DNA of 64,000 nt, taken from NCBI GenBank assembly GCA_016926955.1, contig JAFGNN010000074.1, forward strand, positions 1-64,000, given 5' to 3'. Under the pieces are notes generated by a model. The model was not told where the DNA came from and did not search any database. It saw nothing but the letters and a program-made list of their open reading frames with translations. The position numbers were made by a program, and so were the translations under genes. The DNA comes from Spirochaetales bacterium (GTDB taxonomy: Bacteria > Spirochaetota > Spirochaetia > Treponematales > UBA12059). This document shows, in pieces, positions 32,123 to 40,690 of the stretch; position 1 is the stretch's first letter; the number at the start of each line of letters is the position of its first letter.

Positions 32123-33214
32123 ATGGGCAAGTATCATCTGGCGGACGACGCGAAAGTTTTTTGGGACGGCGACGAGACCTTCCGGGTCCGGAAAGGAATC
32201 TGGAACTATACGGAAGCGGTGCTTGCCATCGGCGGCGAGGAAGAGAAGGCGCGCGACTTCTACCGGCGCTGCGCCGACGCGCTCATACTCGAGCGCTGTT
32301 TCGATCCGGAGGCGATCGGCGCGGCCGCCGGCCTCGACGCGGAAGGCCTCGCGGCGGCTGCGGACAATTTCTCGCAACTGGCGCGGCAGGGCTTCCTCCA
32401 TACCGAGGACCAGAGCTTCCTGACCCGGAGCCTGGTCAACCTGCTGTCGATGTCGTTCACCGGGATAGACGACGTGAAGCGCGTCCAGCCCGCGCTCTTC
32501 CTCTCGACCGATCCGACCAGCGCCAAGGTCGCCGGCTTCCTTTCGGACGAGATGAAATATCCGCTCGACATGGCGGACGAGGCCCTGATGGCCGAGCTCT
32601 CCGCCGTGGACCTGACGACGCGGAGCGAGGCGATGGAGCACCTCAAGGCTTTCGAGCGCCTCGAGGAACGGCTGAAGCCCTACTCCGCTATCCTTGGTTG
32701 CTTCCTCCGGCCGCCGATAGGCGCGCTCCGCAACCTGAACCGGGTCCTCGTGAAACTCCGGATCCCGCTCCTGCTGGGATTCGTGGACGGCCCCTTCCTG
32801 ACCCTGCTCTGCACCTCGAGCCCCGAGACCGGATGCTTCGAGTGCTTTGAGCACCGGGTGCTCGCGCGGCTCGAGGACACCGCGGCCTACACCTCCTTCG
32901 TCAGGAAGGCGGTCGAGTCCGGGCGGAAGAAGGAAGGCGAGGGCAAGGCGCACGCCTCGCTCATCGGGTTCCTCGTATCCTCCGTCCTCGCCGAGGGTTT
33001 CCTCGCCAGCAGCCTCCGCATCAACAAGCTCGCGGGCAGGATCATCAACGTCTACCTTCCCACGCTGGAGATCCAGGTCCAGGACCTGCTGCGCGTGCCC
33101 TACTGCCCGGCCTGCGGTTCGGTCGCGGCCGCCGATATGGACGAGCTCTACACGTCGGGACGTGCCGTCATCGACCGGATGCTCGACAAGATCCAGATCG
33201 TTTCGCCCAATTGA
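32123..33214 (+). CDS. SagC/ocin-ThiF-like E1-fold cyclodehydratase partner
   Basis: In this 363-residue protein the N-terminal ~100 residues resemble the winged-helix RRE (peptide-clamp) domain that binds leader peptides. The C-terminal part looks like the degenerate E1/ThiF-like domain of TOMM partner proteins, with zinc-type Cys pairs CFECFEHRV near 258-261 and CPACG near 334-337. AAGGA lies ten bases before ATG 32123; a GTG at 32057 overlapping the SagB stop would add 22 poorly conserved residues. It should present the precursor to the YcaO enzyme encoded directly downstream. The E1 adenylation site itself seems lost, as expected since YcaO does the phosphorylation. Confidence 0.8.
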   Translation: MGKYHLADDAKVFWDGDETFRVRKGIWNYTEAVLAIGGEEEKARDFYRRCADALILERCFDPEAIGAAAGLDAEGLAAAADNFSQLARQGFLHTEDQSFLTRSLVNLLSMSFTGIDDVKRVQPALFLSTDPTSAKVAGFLSDEMKYPLDMADEALMAELSAVDLTTRSEAMEHLKAFERLEERLKPYSAILGCFLRPPIGALRNLNRVLVKLRIPLLLGFVDGPFLTLLCTSSPETGCFECFEHRVLARLEDTAAYTSFVRKAVESGRKKEGEGKAHASLIGFLVSSVLAEGFLASSLRINKLAGRIINVYLPTLEIQVQDLLRVPYCPACGSVAAADMDELYTSGRAVIDRMLDKIQIVSPN

Positions 33215-33233
33215 CGCGAGCAGGAGGCCGGGA

Positions 33234-34592
33234 TTGCGCTACTATCCGTTCAACGACCATATCGTCGGCGACGTCATGCGACGGACCTGCTCCGAGCACG
33301 GCGGTATCCTTCGCAGCATGATTGCCGCGCCCGCGCGCGACTATTCTGACGACATCCGGCTCCTGTCCGTGTCGGGGCAGATGCCGAACTACCACAAGGT
33401 GCTGTTCGACGGACCGGTGAACGTCAACTACCACCTGACCGGGTACGGGCTCTACCAGGAGGAGGCGACGATCCGCCTGGTCGGCGAGGCGATCGAGCGC
33501 TACTCGCTGATGGTCGGCCACTATCCGCACCGGTCCCGAATCCGCTACGCCACCTACGCCGAAATATCGCGCGAAGGCGCTGTCATCCCGTGGCGCTACC
33601 TCCAGTCCTTCTCCGACGGGGACTACGAAAAATTCCAGGACTCGAGCTACAAGAAGCTCAGGCGCCTCCGCGAGGAAGACGTCGTCGGCTGGATATCGTG
33701 CCCCTCGCTGGTCCACCCCGGCGAGGAGCGCTGGGTGCCGCTCCAGATGCTCTTCGTCGGCTACGGCATCGACAAGACCAAGGGCGAGATCCCCTTCATG
33801 ACCGGTTTCTCGACGGGTACCGCCTCGCATGTCAGCCTCGAGAAGGCCCTGGTCAACGCGATCTGCGAGTTCGTCCAGATCGACGCGCTCATGATGAGCT
33901 GGTACGCGGGCAAGGCTTCCGACGACGTGATCGTGGACGACCCCACGCTGGTCCGGGCGATACCGCAGCTCGCCGATCCCGGCAACGGCTTCGAGCTCAA
34001 GGTCATGGATCTCCGGGTGACGGAAGATATCGACGTCCACGTGTTCGGTTGCGCCGTCGTCAACAAGCGCGACGAGCGGCCCTTGATCGTGTTCGGCGCC
34101 CAGGGCGAGCTCGACCCGCTAAAGGGCGTATACCGCGGCATCATGGAGGCGACGGCCATCTCCTTCCTCGGCTACTACGGGCCGCTCTATTCCCCGGCGG
34201 AATACTTCGCGGCGCCCTCGGGCGCTTCCTTCGACGACCTCGACAAGAACGTGTCATATTACATACATCCGCAGGACGCTTCGAGGAAGCGCGCGCTCAT
34301 CGACGGCATGTCCTCGGGGCGCAAGCGCTATCTCTCCTCGTACGGCTCCTATTCGACCGGAAGTCCGGCGGGCGACCTCGAGCGGCTCCTTACGGGACTC
34401 CGCAAGATCAGCGAGCACGCGGTGTACCTGGACATCACGCCTCCCGAGGTCATCGACCAGGGTTGGCGGGTGCTGCGCGTCTACATTCCCGAGCTCTGCA
34501 CCATGTGCATGCCGGGTATCCCCTACAGCCAGCACCCGCGCTTCGAGCGTTTTGGCGGCGTGAAAAATGCCTATCCGCACCCTCTTCCTTGA
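33234..34592 (+). CDS. sagD: YcaO-domain cyclodehydratase (SagD-like)
   Basis: This 452-residue YcaO protein is the ATP-dependent enzyme that converts Cys/Ser/Thr to azolines. Family motifs are VGEAIERYSL near 83, GFSTGTASHVSLEKALVNAI near 188 with an acidic E-x-x-Q-x-D in place of the common ERD, and a Pro-rich C-terminus. It ends PHPLP, the PxPxP tail that marks cyclodehydratases acting on RiPPs and is needed for catalysis. The start is taken as TTG 33234 with AGGAGG six bases upstream, since the first ATG (33276) would remove conserved-looking sequence. The 3' end overlaps the next gene by 26 bases. Confidence 0.92.
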   Translation: MRYYPFNDHIVGDVMRRTCSEHGGILRSMIAAPARDYSDDIRLLSVSGQMPNYHKVLFDGPVNVNYHLTGYGLYQEEATIRLVGEAIERYSLMVGHYPHRSRIRYATYAEISREGAVIPWRYLQSFSDGDYEKFQDSSYKKLRRLREEDVVGWISCPSLVHPGEERWVPLQMLFVGYGIDKTKGEIPFMTGFSTGTASHVSLEKALVNAICEFVQIDALMMSWYAGKASDDVIVDDPTLVRAIPQLADPGNGFELKVMDLRVTEDIDVHVFGCAVVNKRDERPLIVFGAQGELDPLKGVYRGIMEATAISFLGYYGPLYSPAEYFAAPSGASFDDLDKNVSYYIHPQDASRKRALIDGMSSGRKRYLSSYGSYSTGSPAGDLERLLTGLRKISEHAVYLDITPPEVIDQGWRVLRVYIPELCTMCMPGIPYSQHPRFERFGGVKNAYPHPLP

Positions 34593-35250
34593 CGCGATTC
34601 TGGTTTGCGCCGTCGTCCACCCGGCCGGCCTGCCGGACACCCTGTACGGGTTGATCGTTTCCGGCCGCGGGCGAGGCGCGGCGCGCGCCTCGGTGACGGC
34701 CTTGCTCTGCGCCGTCAACGCGGCATCGTACGCGGCGGCCTGCGCCCTCGTCTTCGCCTTCGCGCCGGAGCTGTTCGCGCTCCGGGTCCCGTCCGCGACC
34801 TGGTTCGCGGCGGCGCTCGGGCTCGCCGCGGTCCTGCCGGCGCTCGAGACCGGCCTCGAGGGGCTGACAGTGCTGGCGCGGACCGGCCGCTTCCCCGCGC
34901 GGGTGGAGCTCGCGGAGGAGTGGCGACGCGCCGATCCTGCGCCGGCCTACGCGATGGCGGTGCTCGTGGCGATCGGGGAGGAGCTGCTCCTCAGGCTGGC
35001 GCTCTTCGGCCTGCTGGCGCGGCTCGGCGTGCCTCCCGCGTTCGCGGTGGCCGCGAGCGCGATCGCCTACGGCCTCAACCACGCGCGCTCCGGTTTCGGA
35101 ACCGTGCTCGCCAAGACCGCGAGCGGCGCGGGCTACGCGCTCGTCTTCCTCCTGTCCGGCGGTTCCGTCCTCGCCTCGGCGGCCTGCCACGCGTGCCAGA
35201 ACGTCCTCGTGCTCGCGGCCCTGTCCCGCAGGAAGGCCCGCGATGCTTGA
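34567..35250 (+). CDS. CPBP (CAAX-like) intramembrane protease, first of two; SagE-like
   Basis: The 227-residue protein has about six transmembrane helices and the CPBP signature: GEELLLRLALFG near 138, YGLNHARSG near 173, and a late CHACQN near 208. SagE in streptolysin loci belongs to this family and is proposed to cleave the leader peptide or confer immunity. The gene overlaps the end of the YcaO gene by 26 bases and the next CPBP gene by eight, so it is firmly part of the cluster. No Shine-Dalgarno is evident; translational coupling is likely. Confidence 0.82.
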   Translation: MPIRTLFLDAILVCAVVHPAGLPDTLYGLIVSGRGRGAARASVTALLCAVNAASYAAACALVFAFAPELFALRVPSATWFAAALGLAAVLPALETGLEGLTVLARTGRFPARVELAEEWRRADPAPAYAMAVLVAIGEELLLRLALFGLLARLGVPPAFAVAASAIAYGLNHARSGFGTVLAKTASGAGYALVFLLSGGSVLASAACHACQNVLVLAALSRRKARDA

Positions 35251-35998
35251 GAAGGCGGCGTTCTTCCTCGCCCTGGCGCTCTTCGTCTTCATTTGGGGAA
35301 GGCTCCTCAAATGGGGGGCGGAGCGCTCTCGCGCCCTCGGGCGCCTCGCGTTCATGGTGATGTCGCGGACGCGCTTCGGCCACGACCAGGTGAAGGCGGT
35401 CCTGCTCGGCCTGCTCTACGCGGCTTTCGGCGTCTTCGGCACCGTCGTCTTCGTCGCCTGGTCAGGCGCTGACGCCCGCGCGCTTTTCTCGTTCAGGCCG
35501 GGCTCCCTCGCCCTCGCCGCGCTGTGCTTCGCCGCGATGCTCATGATCATGGACCTTCTGCTGGGCCTGGTCCTGCCCGCGCTCCGCTCGGGCATGCGCA
35601 GGAGCCCCGAGCGCGAGATCGCGGAGGCCCCGTGGATCGACGGGATCGCGCGCATGGGGAACCGGACCCTCGCCGCGCTCGCTCCCGGCGTGAGCGGCTT
35701 TTTCGAAGAGCTGTTCTTCCGCGGCGCGTTGCTCGCCTGCGCCACCGGCGTGGCGGGCCTGGATGCCGTTCCGGCGGTCGCGCTCGTCACCGCCGCGTTT
35801 GTTGTCCAGCAGCTGCTTCAGCTGCGGAGCCTTCCGCAGGCCGTCATCATCGGCACGAGTTGCGTGGTGATATCCGCGATAGGTTCCTTCGCGACGCTCC
35901 ATTCCGGGAGCGTCGTCCCGGCCGCGCTCGCGCACGCCGCGTTCGCGGTGTTCTACGTTCGCTGGAGTTCCGCGGGATCGCGGAACGGGCAGGAGTGA
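35243..35998 (+). CDS. CPBP (CAAX-like) intramembrane protease, second copy
   Basis: The 251-residue membrane protein has the EExxxR motif in FFEELFFRGALL near 153. The second conserved block is weaker (VQQLLQLRSL replaces the usual His-bearing one) and a late HAAFAVFY His near 233 is kept. It overlaps the first CPBP gene. Two different CPBP proteins in one RiPP cluster suggest one processes the peptide and the other gives self-resistance, but the sequence does not say which. The degenerate second motif makes loss of catalysis possible here. Confidence 0.75.
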   Translation: MLEKAAFFLALALFVFIWGRLLKWGAERSRALGRLAFMVMSRTRFGHDQVKAVLLGLLYAAFGVFGTVVFVAWSGADARALFSFRPGSLALAALCFAAMLMIMDLLLGLVLPALRSGMRRSPEREIAEAPWIDGIARMGNRTLAALAPGVSGFFEELFFRGALLACATGVAGLDAVPAVALVTAAFVVQQLLQLRSLPQAVIIGTSCVVISAIGSFATLHSGSVVPAALAHAAFAVFYVRWSSAGSRNGQE

Positions 35999-36001
35999 CG
36001 C

Positions 36002-36880
36002 ATGCCAGTGAAAAGACTCGCCGCCGCCGTCGCGGCGCTCGCCTTCGCCTTCACCGCCTCCGCGGCGAAAATCGACTCGCTCTCGGCCGCTTGCGTCGCG
36101 TTCGTCGCCAGGCACGACGCCCTCACCGCCGGGCTCTTCCTCCGGCAGGAATTCTTCAGGCGCGACCCCGCGCTGCTCGCCGAGCTCATGGGCTCGGGGC
36201 ATGATTTCACCGCCTCGATGCGCGAGCGGCTCGGCGGCCTGATCGACGACGAATTCGGCGAGACGATGGCCGCCCTCGAGGCCGAGGCGGCGAGGCTGCC
36301 CGACGCGGCGGAGCGCGCATACGCGCGGGCCCTGCTAGCCTTCGACCGCTACAAGATCGAGTTCGACCTGAAGAAGGACAAGCGCTCGTCGCTCCCGCAC
36401 CTCGAGGAGGCTGACCTGCTCGCCCGGGAAGCCCTGCGCTCGAAGCGGCGCATCGCCGACTTCCACCGTCTGCAGGGCGAGATCTACAACCAGTTCATCC
36501 CGCTCAAGGGCGGGGTTTCCGCCATCTACTTCTCGACCGAGGCGAAGAAGAGCTACCTGGCCGGACTGGCGATACGCAAGGACCATCCGCACACCCTCGT
36601 CCTGCTCGGGGTCTGGAACCTGTTCGCCCCCGAGATCGCCGGCGGCTCGAAGACCCGCGCCCTCGACCTGTTCCGGGACGCGCGCCGGACCCCCGCGGAC
36701 GACTACCCGACCTTCCTCAGCCACCTGTGGGAGTCGCTGGCCTATTCCGACCTGCTCAGGCGGCCGGAGGCGATCGAGGCGATCAAGCGGGCCCTGGCCA
36801 TCGCGCCTGAGAACACCTGGGCGCTCTGGATCCTGGCGGAGCTCGAGGCGGGCAGGCGTCCCCTCGACGTGATGCTCTAG
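36002..36880 (+). CDS. Exported TPR-like helical protein
   Basis: The 292-residue protein has a cleavable signal peptide (about 1-21, ending TASAA-K). The rest is entirely helical with TPR-like spacing, most clearly near 265-290 (AIEAIKRALAIAPENTWALWILAELEAG). It should be periplasmic. AGGAGTG precedes the ATG by about five bases. It sits three bases after the second CPBP gene and nine before an ABC ATPase gene, so it appears to belong to an export or envelope module attached to the RiPP cluster. No enzymatic motif was found. Confidence 0.7.
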   Translation: MPVKRLAAAVAALAFAFTASAAKIDSLSAACVAFVARHDALTAGLFLRQEFFRRDPALLAELMGSGHDFTASMRERLGGLIDDEFGETMAALEAEAARLPDAAERAYARALLAFDRYKIEFDLKKDKRSSLPHLEEADLLAREALRSKRRIADFHRLQGEIYNQFIPLKGGVSAIYFSTEAKKSYLAGLAIRKDHPHTLVLLGVWNLFAPEIAGGSKTRALDLFRDARRTPADDYPTFLSHLWESLAYSDLLRRPEAIEAIKRALAIAPENTWALWILAELEAGRRPLDVML

Positions 36881-36889
36881 GCGGCGACG

Positions 36890-37588
36890 ATGGCCGGAAA
36901 CGCCACACCCTGCCTGCTCGAGGCGCGCGACCTCGTAAAGCGCTACCCGAGCGCCTCCGAAACCGTGACGCCGCTGGACCGCCTGAGCCTGGAGATCCGC
37001 CAGGGCGACTTCGCCCTCGTGTTCGGCCCCTCGGGTTCGGGCAAGACCACGCTGCTCAACCTCCTGTGCGGCATCGACAGACCCGACGAGGGGAGCGTGA
37101 GCTTCGACGGGCGCCGCGTGGACGACTCGGGCGACAAGGCGCTGACCCTGCTCAGACGGGAGAGCCTGGGCGTCATCTTCCAGGGCTTCGAGCTGGTGCC
37201 CGTCATGAGCTGTCGCGAGAACGTCGAATATCCGCTCGTGCTCAAGGACATAGCGCGAGCGGAGCGGCGCTCGCGCATCCGGCGCATGGCTGCGGCGCTC
37301 GACATCGAGGGCATACTGGACCGGAAGCCGGCGCAGGTGTCCGGGGGACAGCGGCAGCGGGTCGCGATCTGCCGCGCTCTGGTCGCGGGCTACCGGATCG
37401 TGCTCGGCGACGAGATCACCGGAAACTTGGACCAGGCGAGCGCCGCTCGCGTGTACGACCTGCTCGCGGCGATGAACCGGGACGAGGGCATGACCTTCCT
37501 CATGGTCACCCACAACACGGCCCTGACGCCTTACGCGAACAAGGTCTACCGCCTTTCGGGCGGAACCCTCGCCGAGGAGGCCGTATGA
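36890..37588 (+). CDS. ABC transporter ATP-binding protein, LolD/MacB type
   Basis: The 232-residue ATPase has Walker A GPSGSGKT near 45, a Q-loop FQGFELVPVMSCRENVEYPL, signature VSGGQRQRVAICRALV near 145, Walker B IVLGDEITGNLD near 166, and the H-loop VTHNT. The layout is that of the MacB/LolD family working with FtsX-type permeases. A Pro common in family Walker B (DEPTGNLD) is replaced by Ile. The gene overlaps its permease gene by four bases. It is distinct from the ABC-2 ATPase at 29430. Confidence 0.9.
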   Translation: MAGNATPCLLEARDLVKRYPSASETVTPLDRLSLEIRQGDFALVFGPSGSGKTTLLNLLCGIDRPDEGSVSFDGRRVDDSGDKALTLLRRESLGVIFQGFELVPVMSCRENVEYPLVLKDIARAERRSRIRRMAAALDIEGILDRKPAQVSGGQRQRVAICRALVAGYRIVLGDEITGNLDQASAARVYDLLAAMNRDEGMTFLMVTHNTALTPYANKVYRLSGGTLAEEAV

Positions 37589-38808
37589 AGGCGGGCGCCC
37601 TCCTTTCGCATGCCGCCCGGAATCCCCTCCGGAACGGCCGCCGCTCCGCGATGATCCTGGTGATCCTGGCGGCCAGCACCCTGACGCTTTTCGTGACCAA
37701 CATGTACCTCGCTCAGATGTACCGCGGGATGAGCCTCGGCTACGTGTACCAGACCGGCAACCTCCAGGTCGCCCGGCGCGGCTTCTGGGATCCGAAGCGC
37801 GAGGGCGAGCTCGTGATGGAGCGCGAGCTCGTCGAACGGGCGGGCGAGATCGCCCGCGGCGAAACGGCGCTCGTGCGGATAAACGCGGAACTTTCGGTGC
37901 AGGGCCTGCTCGGCACGGAGCTCCGCAGCACCGTGGTCAACGGCATGGGCGTCGAGGCGGAGCGGGCCGGAGGCTATGCCGGCTATGTCCTGGTCAAGTC
38001 CGGCTTCGTGCTCGACTCCGGCGACGTCGAAGGCGTCATCGTCGGCGAGCCGATCGCCGACAAGCTCGGCATCCAGGCCGAGGATTACGTCAACATCATG
38101 GCGACCGCGGTCGACGGGTCGCTCAACCTGGTCTCCGCACGCGTCGCCGGAGTGGTCTCCACGGGCATGGGCCAGGCCGACGCCTACTTCCTCGCTGGCA
38201 ACCTGGACTTCGTGCGGCAATTGCGCGGCACCGAGGGCGCTGAGCGCCTCCTGCTCTTCCTGCGCGAGGACGCGCCGCTCGACGCGGTCGCGGAGTCGCT
38301 CGCGGAGCGCTTCGCCGCGGAGGGGCTCGACCTCGAGATCCGCACCTGGGAGGAGCTCAATCCCTTCTACTTCGAGCTCAAGGGCCTGTACGACGCGATT
38401 TTCGCCTTCATCAAGGTGATAATCGCCGTGCTCGTGCTGCTCGCGGTGGCCGAGATCGTTTCGATGTCCTTCTTCGAGCGCTTCCGGGAACTGGGCACCC
38501 TGCGGGCCATCGGGACGACGCGCGGCGAGATTCTGGCCATGCTCCTCGTCGAGGTGGGACTGTACGCGAGCGTCGGCGTGGCCGTCGGCGCCTCGTTGGG
38601 CGCGGGGCTCGCGGCCCTGCTGAATGGGCTCGGCCTTTCCTGGACCCCTCCGGGGTCGACCAACCCGGTTCCCTTCGGATTCTTCCTGCGCTGGCGCTAC
38701 CTGGCGAGCCCCGTTCTCATCGTGTACTGCGCCTCGCTCGTGGCGGCGCTCGTGCCGGCGATACGGAGCGCGAGGATGCGCGTGGCCGAGGAGCTCAAGT
38801 ATGAATGA
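37585..38808 (+). CDS. FtsX/LolE/MacB-like ABC permease
   Basis: The 407-residue protein has one N-terminal transmembrane helix (about 20-40), a large periplasmic domain (about 45-265) and three C-terminal helices, the standard topology of type VII (MacB/LolCE) ABC permeases. The motif RFRELGTLRAIGTTRGEI near 300 is the conserved ATPase-coupling region of this family. Such systems do mechanical work on periplasmic substrates or extract lipidated molecules from the inner membrane. With the LolA-like protein encoded next, transfer of a lipophilic or lipidated cargo towards the outer membrane is plausible. Confidence 0.88.
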   Translation: MKAGALLSHAARNPLRNGRRSAMILVILAASTLTLFVTNMYLAQMYRGMSLGYVYQTGNLQVARRGFWDPKREGELVMERELVERAGEIARGETALVRINAELSVQGLLGTELRSTVVNGMGVEAERAGGYAGYVLVKSGFVLDSGDVEGVIVGEPIADKLGIQAEDYVNIMATAVDGSLNLVSARVAGVVSTGMGQADAYFLAGNLDFVRQLRGTEGAERLLLFLREDAPLDAVAESLAERFAAEGLDLEIRTWEELNPFYFELKGLYDAIFAFIKVIIAVLVLLAVAEIVSMSFFERFRELGTLRAIGTTRGEILAMLLVEVGLYASVGVAVGASLGAGLAALLNGLGLSWTPPGSTNPVPFGFFLRWRYLASPVLIVYCASLVAALVPAIRSARMRVAEELKYE

Positions 38809-39595
38809 ACGGACCAGGCTGCGCGTCGCCGCGATCGCCGCGTTCGTCACGGCCGCGTCCGCCCTCGCCCAGGGCGCGCCCGAGGCGCTCGAGCGCGCCG
38901 AGGCGCTGGTCGGAAGGTTCTACTCGCAACAACGGCTTGCCGGGCCGGGCGGCGGCCTGCTCGAGGACATGATGCTGGCGCAGGAGCTTACCGTCTCCGA
39001 AGCCGGCAAGGAGCGGCGCTCGCGGGTGCTCCTCTTCTCCAAGAATCCGGACACCTGCCTCGTCTACGTCGCGGACGAGCGGGGCCAGGCGACCGCCTAC
39101 CTCAGGCGGGGCGACGACACTTGGATCTACCGCGACACCCTGAGGCTTCCCCTCAAGGTTTCCCGGGCCCAGGCGGTTCTCGGCGAGGCGAACCTCGGCG
39201 ATCTTTTGGGAATCGACCTGTGGGGAGATTTCGAGATCGTCGGCGCGAGCGACGGAGCCGAGGGCTTGCTCATGGATTTCTCCCGGAGCGGCACGGGCTC
39301 GCCATACGCCTCGGTCCGCGTCATCGCCGACGCGGCCACGGGCGACCTCGCGCGGATCGAGTACAAGGGCACGGGCGGTCAAACCATCCGCGAGGCCGCG
39401 CTCGGACCCTACGCGACGCTGGAGGGCGGGCACCGGGTTCCGGCCTGGACGATACGGAACCTCAGGATAGGGACCTCCGCCGTCACGACCATCCGCTACA
39501 CGCGGATCGCTTACGTCGCGATCCCAGACGCGTTTTTCAAGCCGGAAGCCGTGGCGCTCGGCCAGTTCCTGATCTGGGCGAAGGGCCGGCTTTGA
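38801..39595 (+). CDS. LolA/outer-membrane-lipoprotein-sorting-like periplasmic protein
   Basis: The 264-residue protein has a signal peptide (about 1-23, ALAQ-GAP) and a beta-rich body matching the LolA/LolB-like carrier fold used with LolD/MacB-type ABC pairs. Blocks such as RSRVLLFSKNPDTCLVYV, DTWIYRDTLRLPLKVS and LLGIDLWGDFEIVG are characteristic of the outer-membrane lipoprotein-sorting annotation. The start overlaps the permease gene by eight bases. It probably accepts a hydrophobic ligand from the ABC complex and carries it across the periplasm. Confidence 0.78.
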   Translation: MNERTRLRVAAIAAFVTAASALAQGAPEALERAEALVGRFYSQQRLAGPGGGLLEDMMLAQELTVSEAGKERRSRVLLFSKNPDTCLVYVADERGQATAYLRRGDDTWIYRDTLRLPLKVSRAQAVLGEANLGDLLGIDLWGDFEIVGASDGAEGLLMDFSRSGTGSPYASVRVIADAATGDLARIEYKGTGGQTIREAALGPYATLEGGHRVPAWTIRNLRIGTSAVTTIRYTRIAYVAIPDAFFKPEAVALGQFLIWAKGRL

Positions 39596-40677
39596 TCCGT
39601 CGACGCGCGCTTGCCCTCGCCCTGACGGCGCTCGCCTCGGCGGCGGCGCTTCCGGCCGCGGAGCCGGACAACGGCCCGGCCCCGACGCTCGACGCCTATG
39701 CTTCCGTCGAAGGCGCCTTCCGCTGGCTGGCCTTCGACCGGGACGAGGTTCCCGCCTTCGCCCGGGCGGGAAAGGAAATCCTGCCGGAAGCGAGGCTCCG
39801 CGCGGGCGCGCTCCTGGGCGCCTTTCCCCTGACCGTCGAAGCGTCCCTGAGCTACGAGGCCGGCGCGAGCTACCCCGTCCTCGATTCGCTCTACGCCGCG
39901 TGGTTCTTCGAAGCTTTCTCCTTTGACCTCGGCCGACGCGAGGCGGTCTGGGGCCTGGGCCGCCGCTACCAGCCGCTCCGCGTCATAGACCTGGTCGAGG
40001 ACGCTCCCGCCGGATCGGCGGACTACGCTCCGCGGTACTGGCAGGCCGGGGGCGTCCTGTACGCGGGCCCGCACGCGCTCAGGTTCCGCGGCCTGGCGGG
40101 CGACGGACTCGTCGGGGTGCCCGTGCTCTCGGAAGAGGACGGTGGAGACTGGTTCGCCTTCGTCGCGTCGGACGAAGCGAGCGTCGGTCCGCTGGTGTTT
40201 GCTGCCCAGGTCGCCGCCCTGTCGGCCGAGGGCGGCGCGCGCTTCGTCGTCGGATCCGAAGCCTCCTGGCTCGTCGGTCCCTCGCTGACCCTCGCGGGCT
40301 CGGTCGCGGCCGCCGCGCCGCTCGAAGGAGAGCCATGGTCGGGCGCGACGTACCGGGGCCTGGCTTCCGCCGAAGCGGCCTTCCCGGAAGCGGGGATTTT
40401 CCTCTCCGCGGAGGGCGGCTTCGACGGAACCGTCTGGTCCGCCTCGGCGCTCGCCGCCTGGGTGTCGGCCGACGGCCGCTGGGCGAGCGGCGTCTCCCTC
40501 GCCCGGGAGCTGGCGCGCGCGGCCTGGGCCGGCGAAGCGTCGCTCTCCTGCGCCCCGGCCGACAGCTTCCGCGTCTCGCTGTCCTGCGCGGCGTCCTGGG
40601 GCGACGACGCGAGCCCCCTCGTCGACGGCCTGGTGCCCGCCTCGCTGGCGCTCGGTTTCAAGACGACCGTCCGATGA
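39592..40677 (+). CDS. Predicted outer-membrane beta-barrel protein
   Basis: This is a 361-residue protein beginning at a TTG that overlaps the LolA-like stop (TTGA). It has a signal peptide (about 1-22). The remainder alternates short Ala/Gly-rich strands with aromatic residues and shows no helices, as in beta-barrels (LTVEASLSYEAGAS, WSASALAAWVSADGRWASGVSL). It ends in ...LALGFKTTVR rather than the classical terminal Phe. I cannot name a family. Gene order suggests an outer-membrane component of the export module. Confidence 0.65.
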   Translation: MIRRRALALALTALASAAALPAAEPDNGPAPTLDAYASVEGAFRWLAFDRDEVPAFARAGKEILPEARLRAGALLGAFPLTVEASLSYEAGASYPVLDSLYAAWFFEAFSFDLGRREAVWGLGRRYQPLRVIDLVEDAPAGSADYAPRYWQAGGVLYAGPHALRFRGLAGDGLVGVPVLSEEDGGDWFAFVASDEASVGPLVFAAQVAALSAEGGARFVVGSEASWLVGPSLTLAGSVAAAAPLEGEPWSGATYRGLASAEAAFPEAGIFLSAEGGFDGTVWSASALAAWVSADGRWASGVSLARELARAAWAGEASLSCAPADSFRVSLSCAASWGDDASPLVDGLVPASLALGFKTTVR

Positions 40678-40690
40678 AATGGAGGAATCG

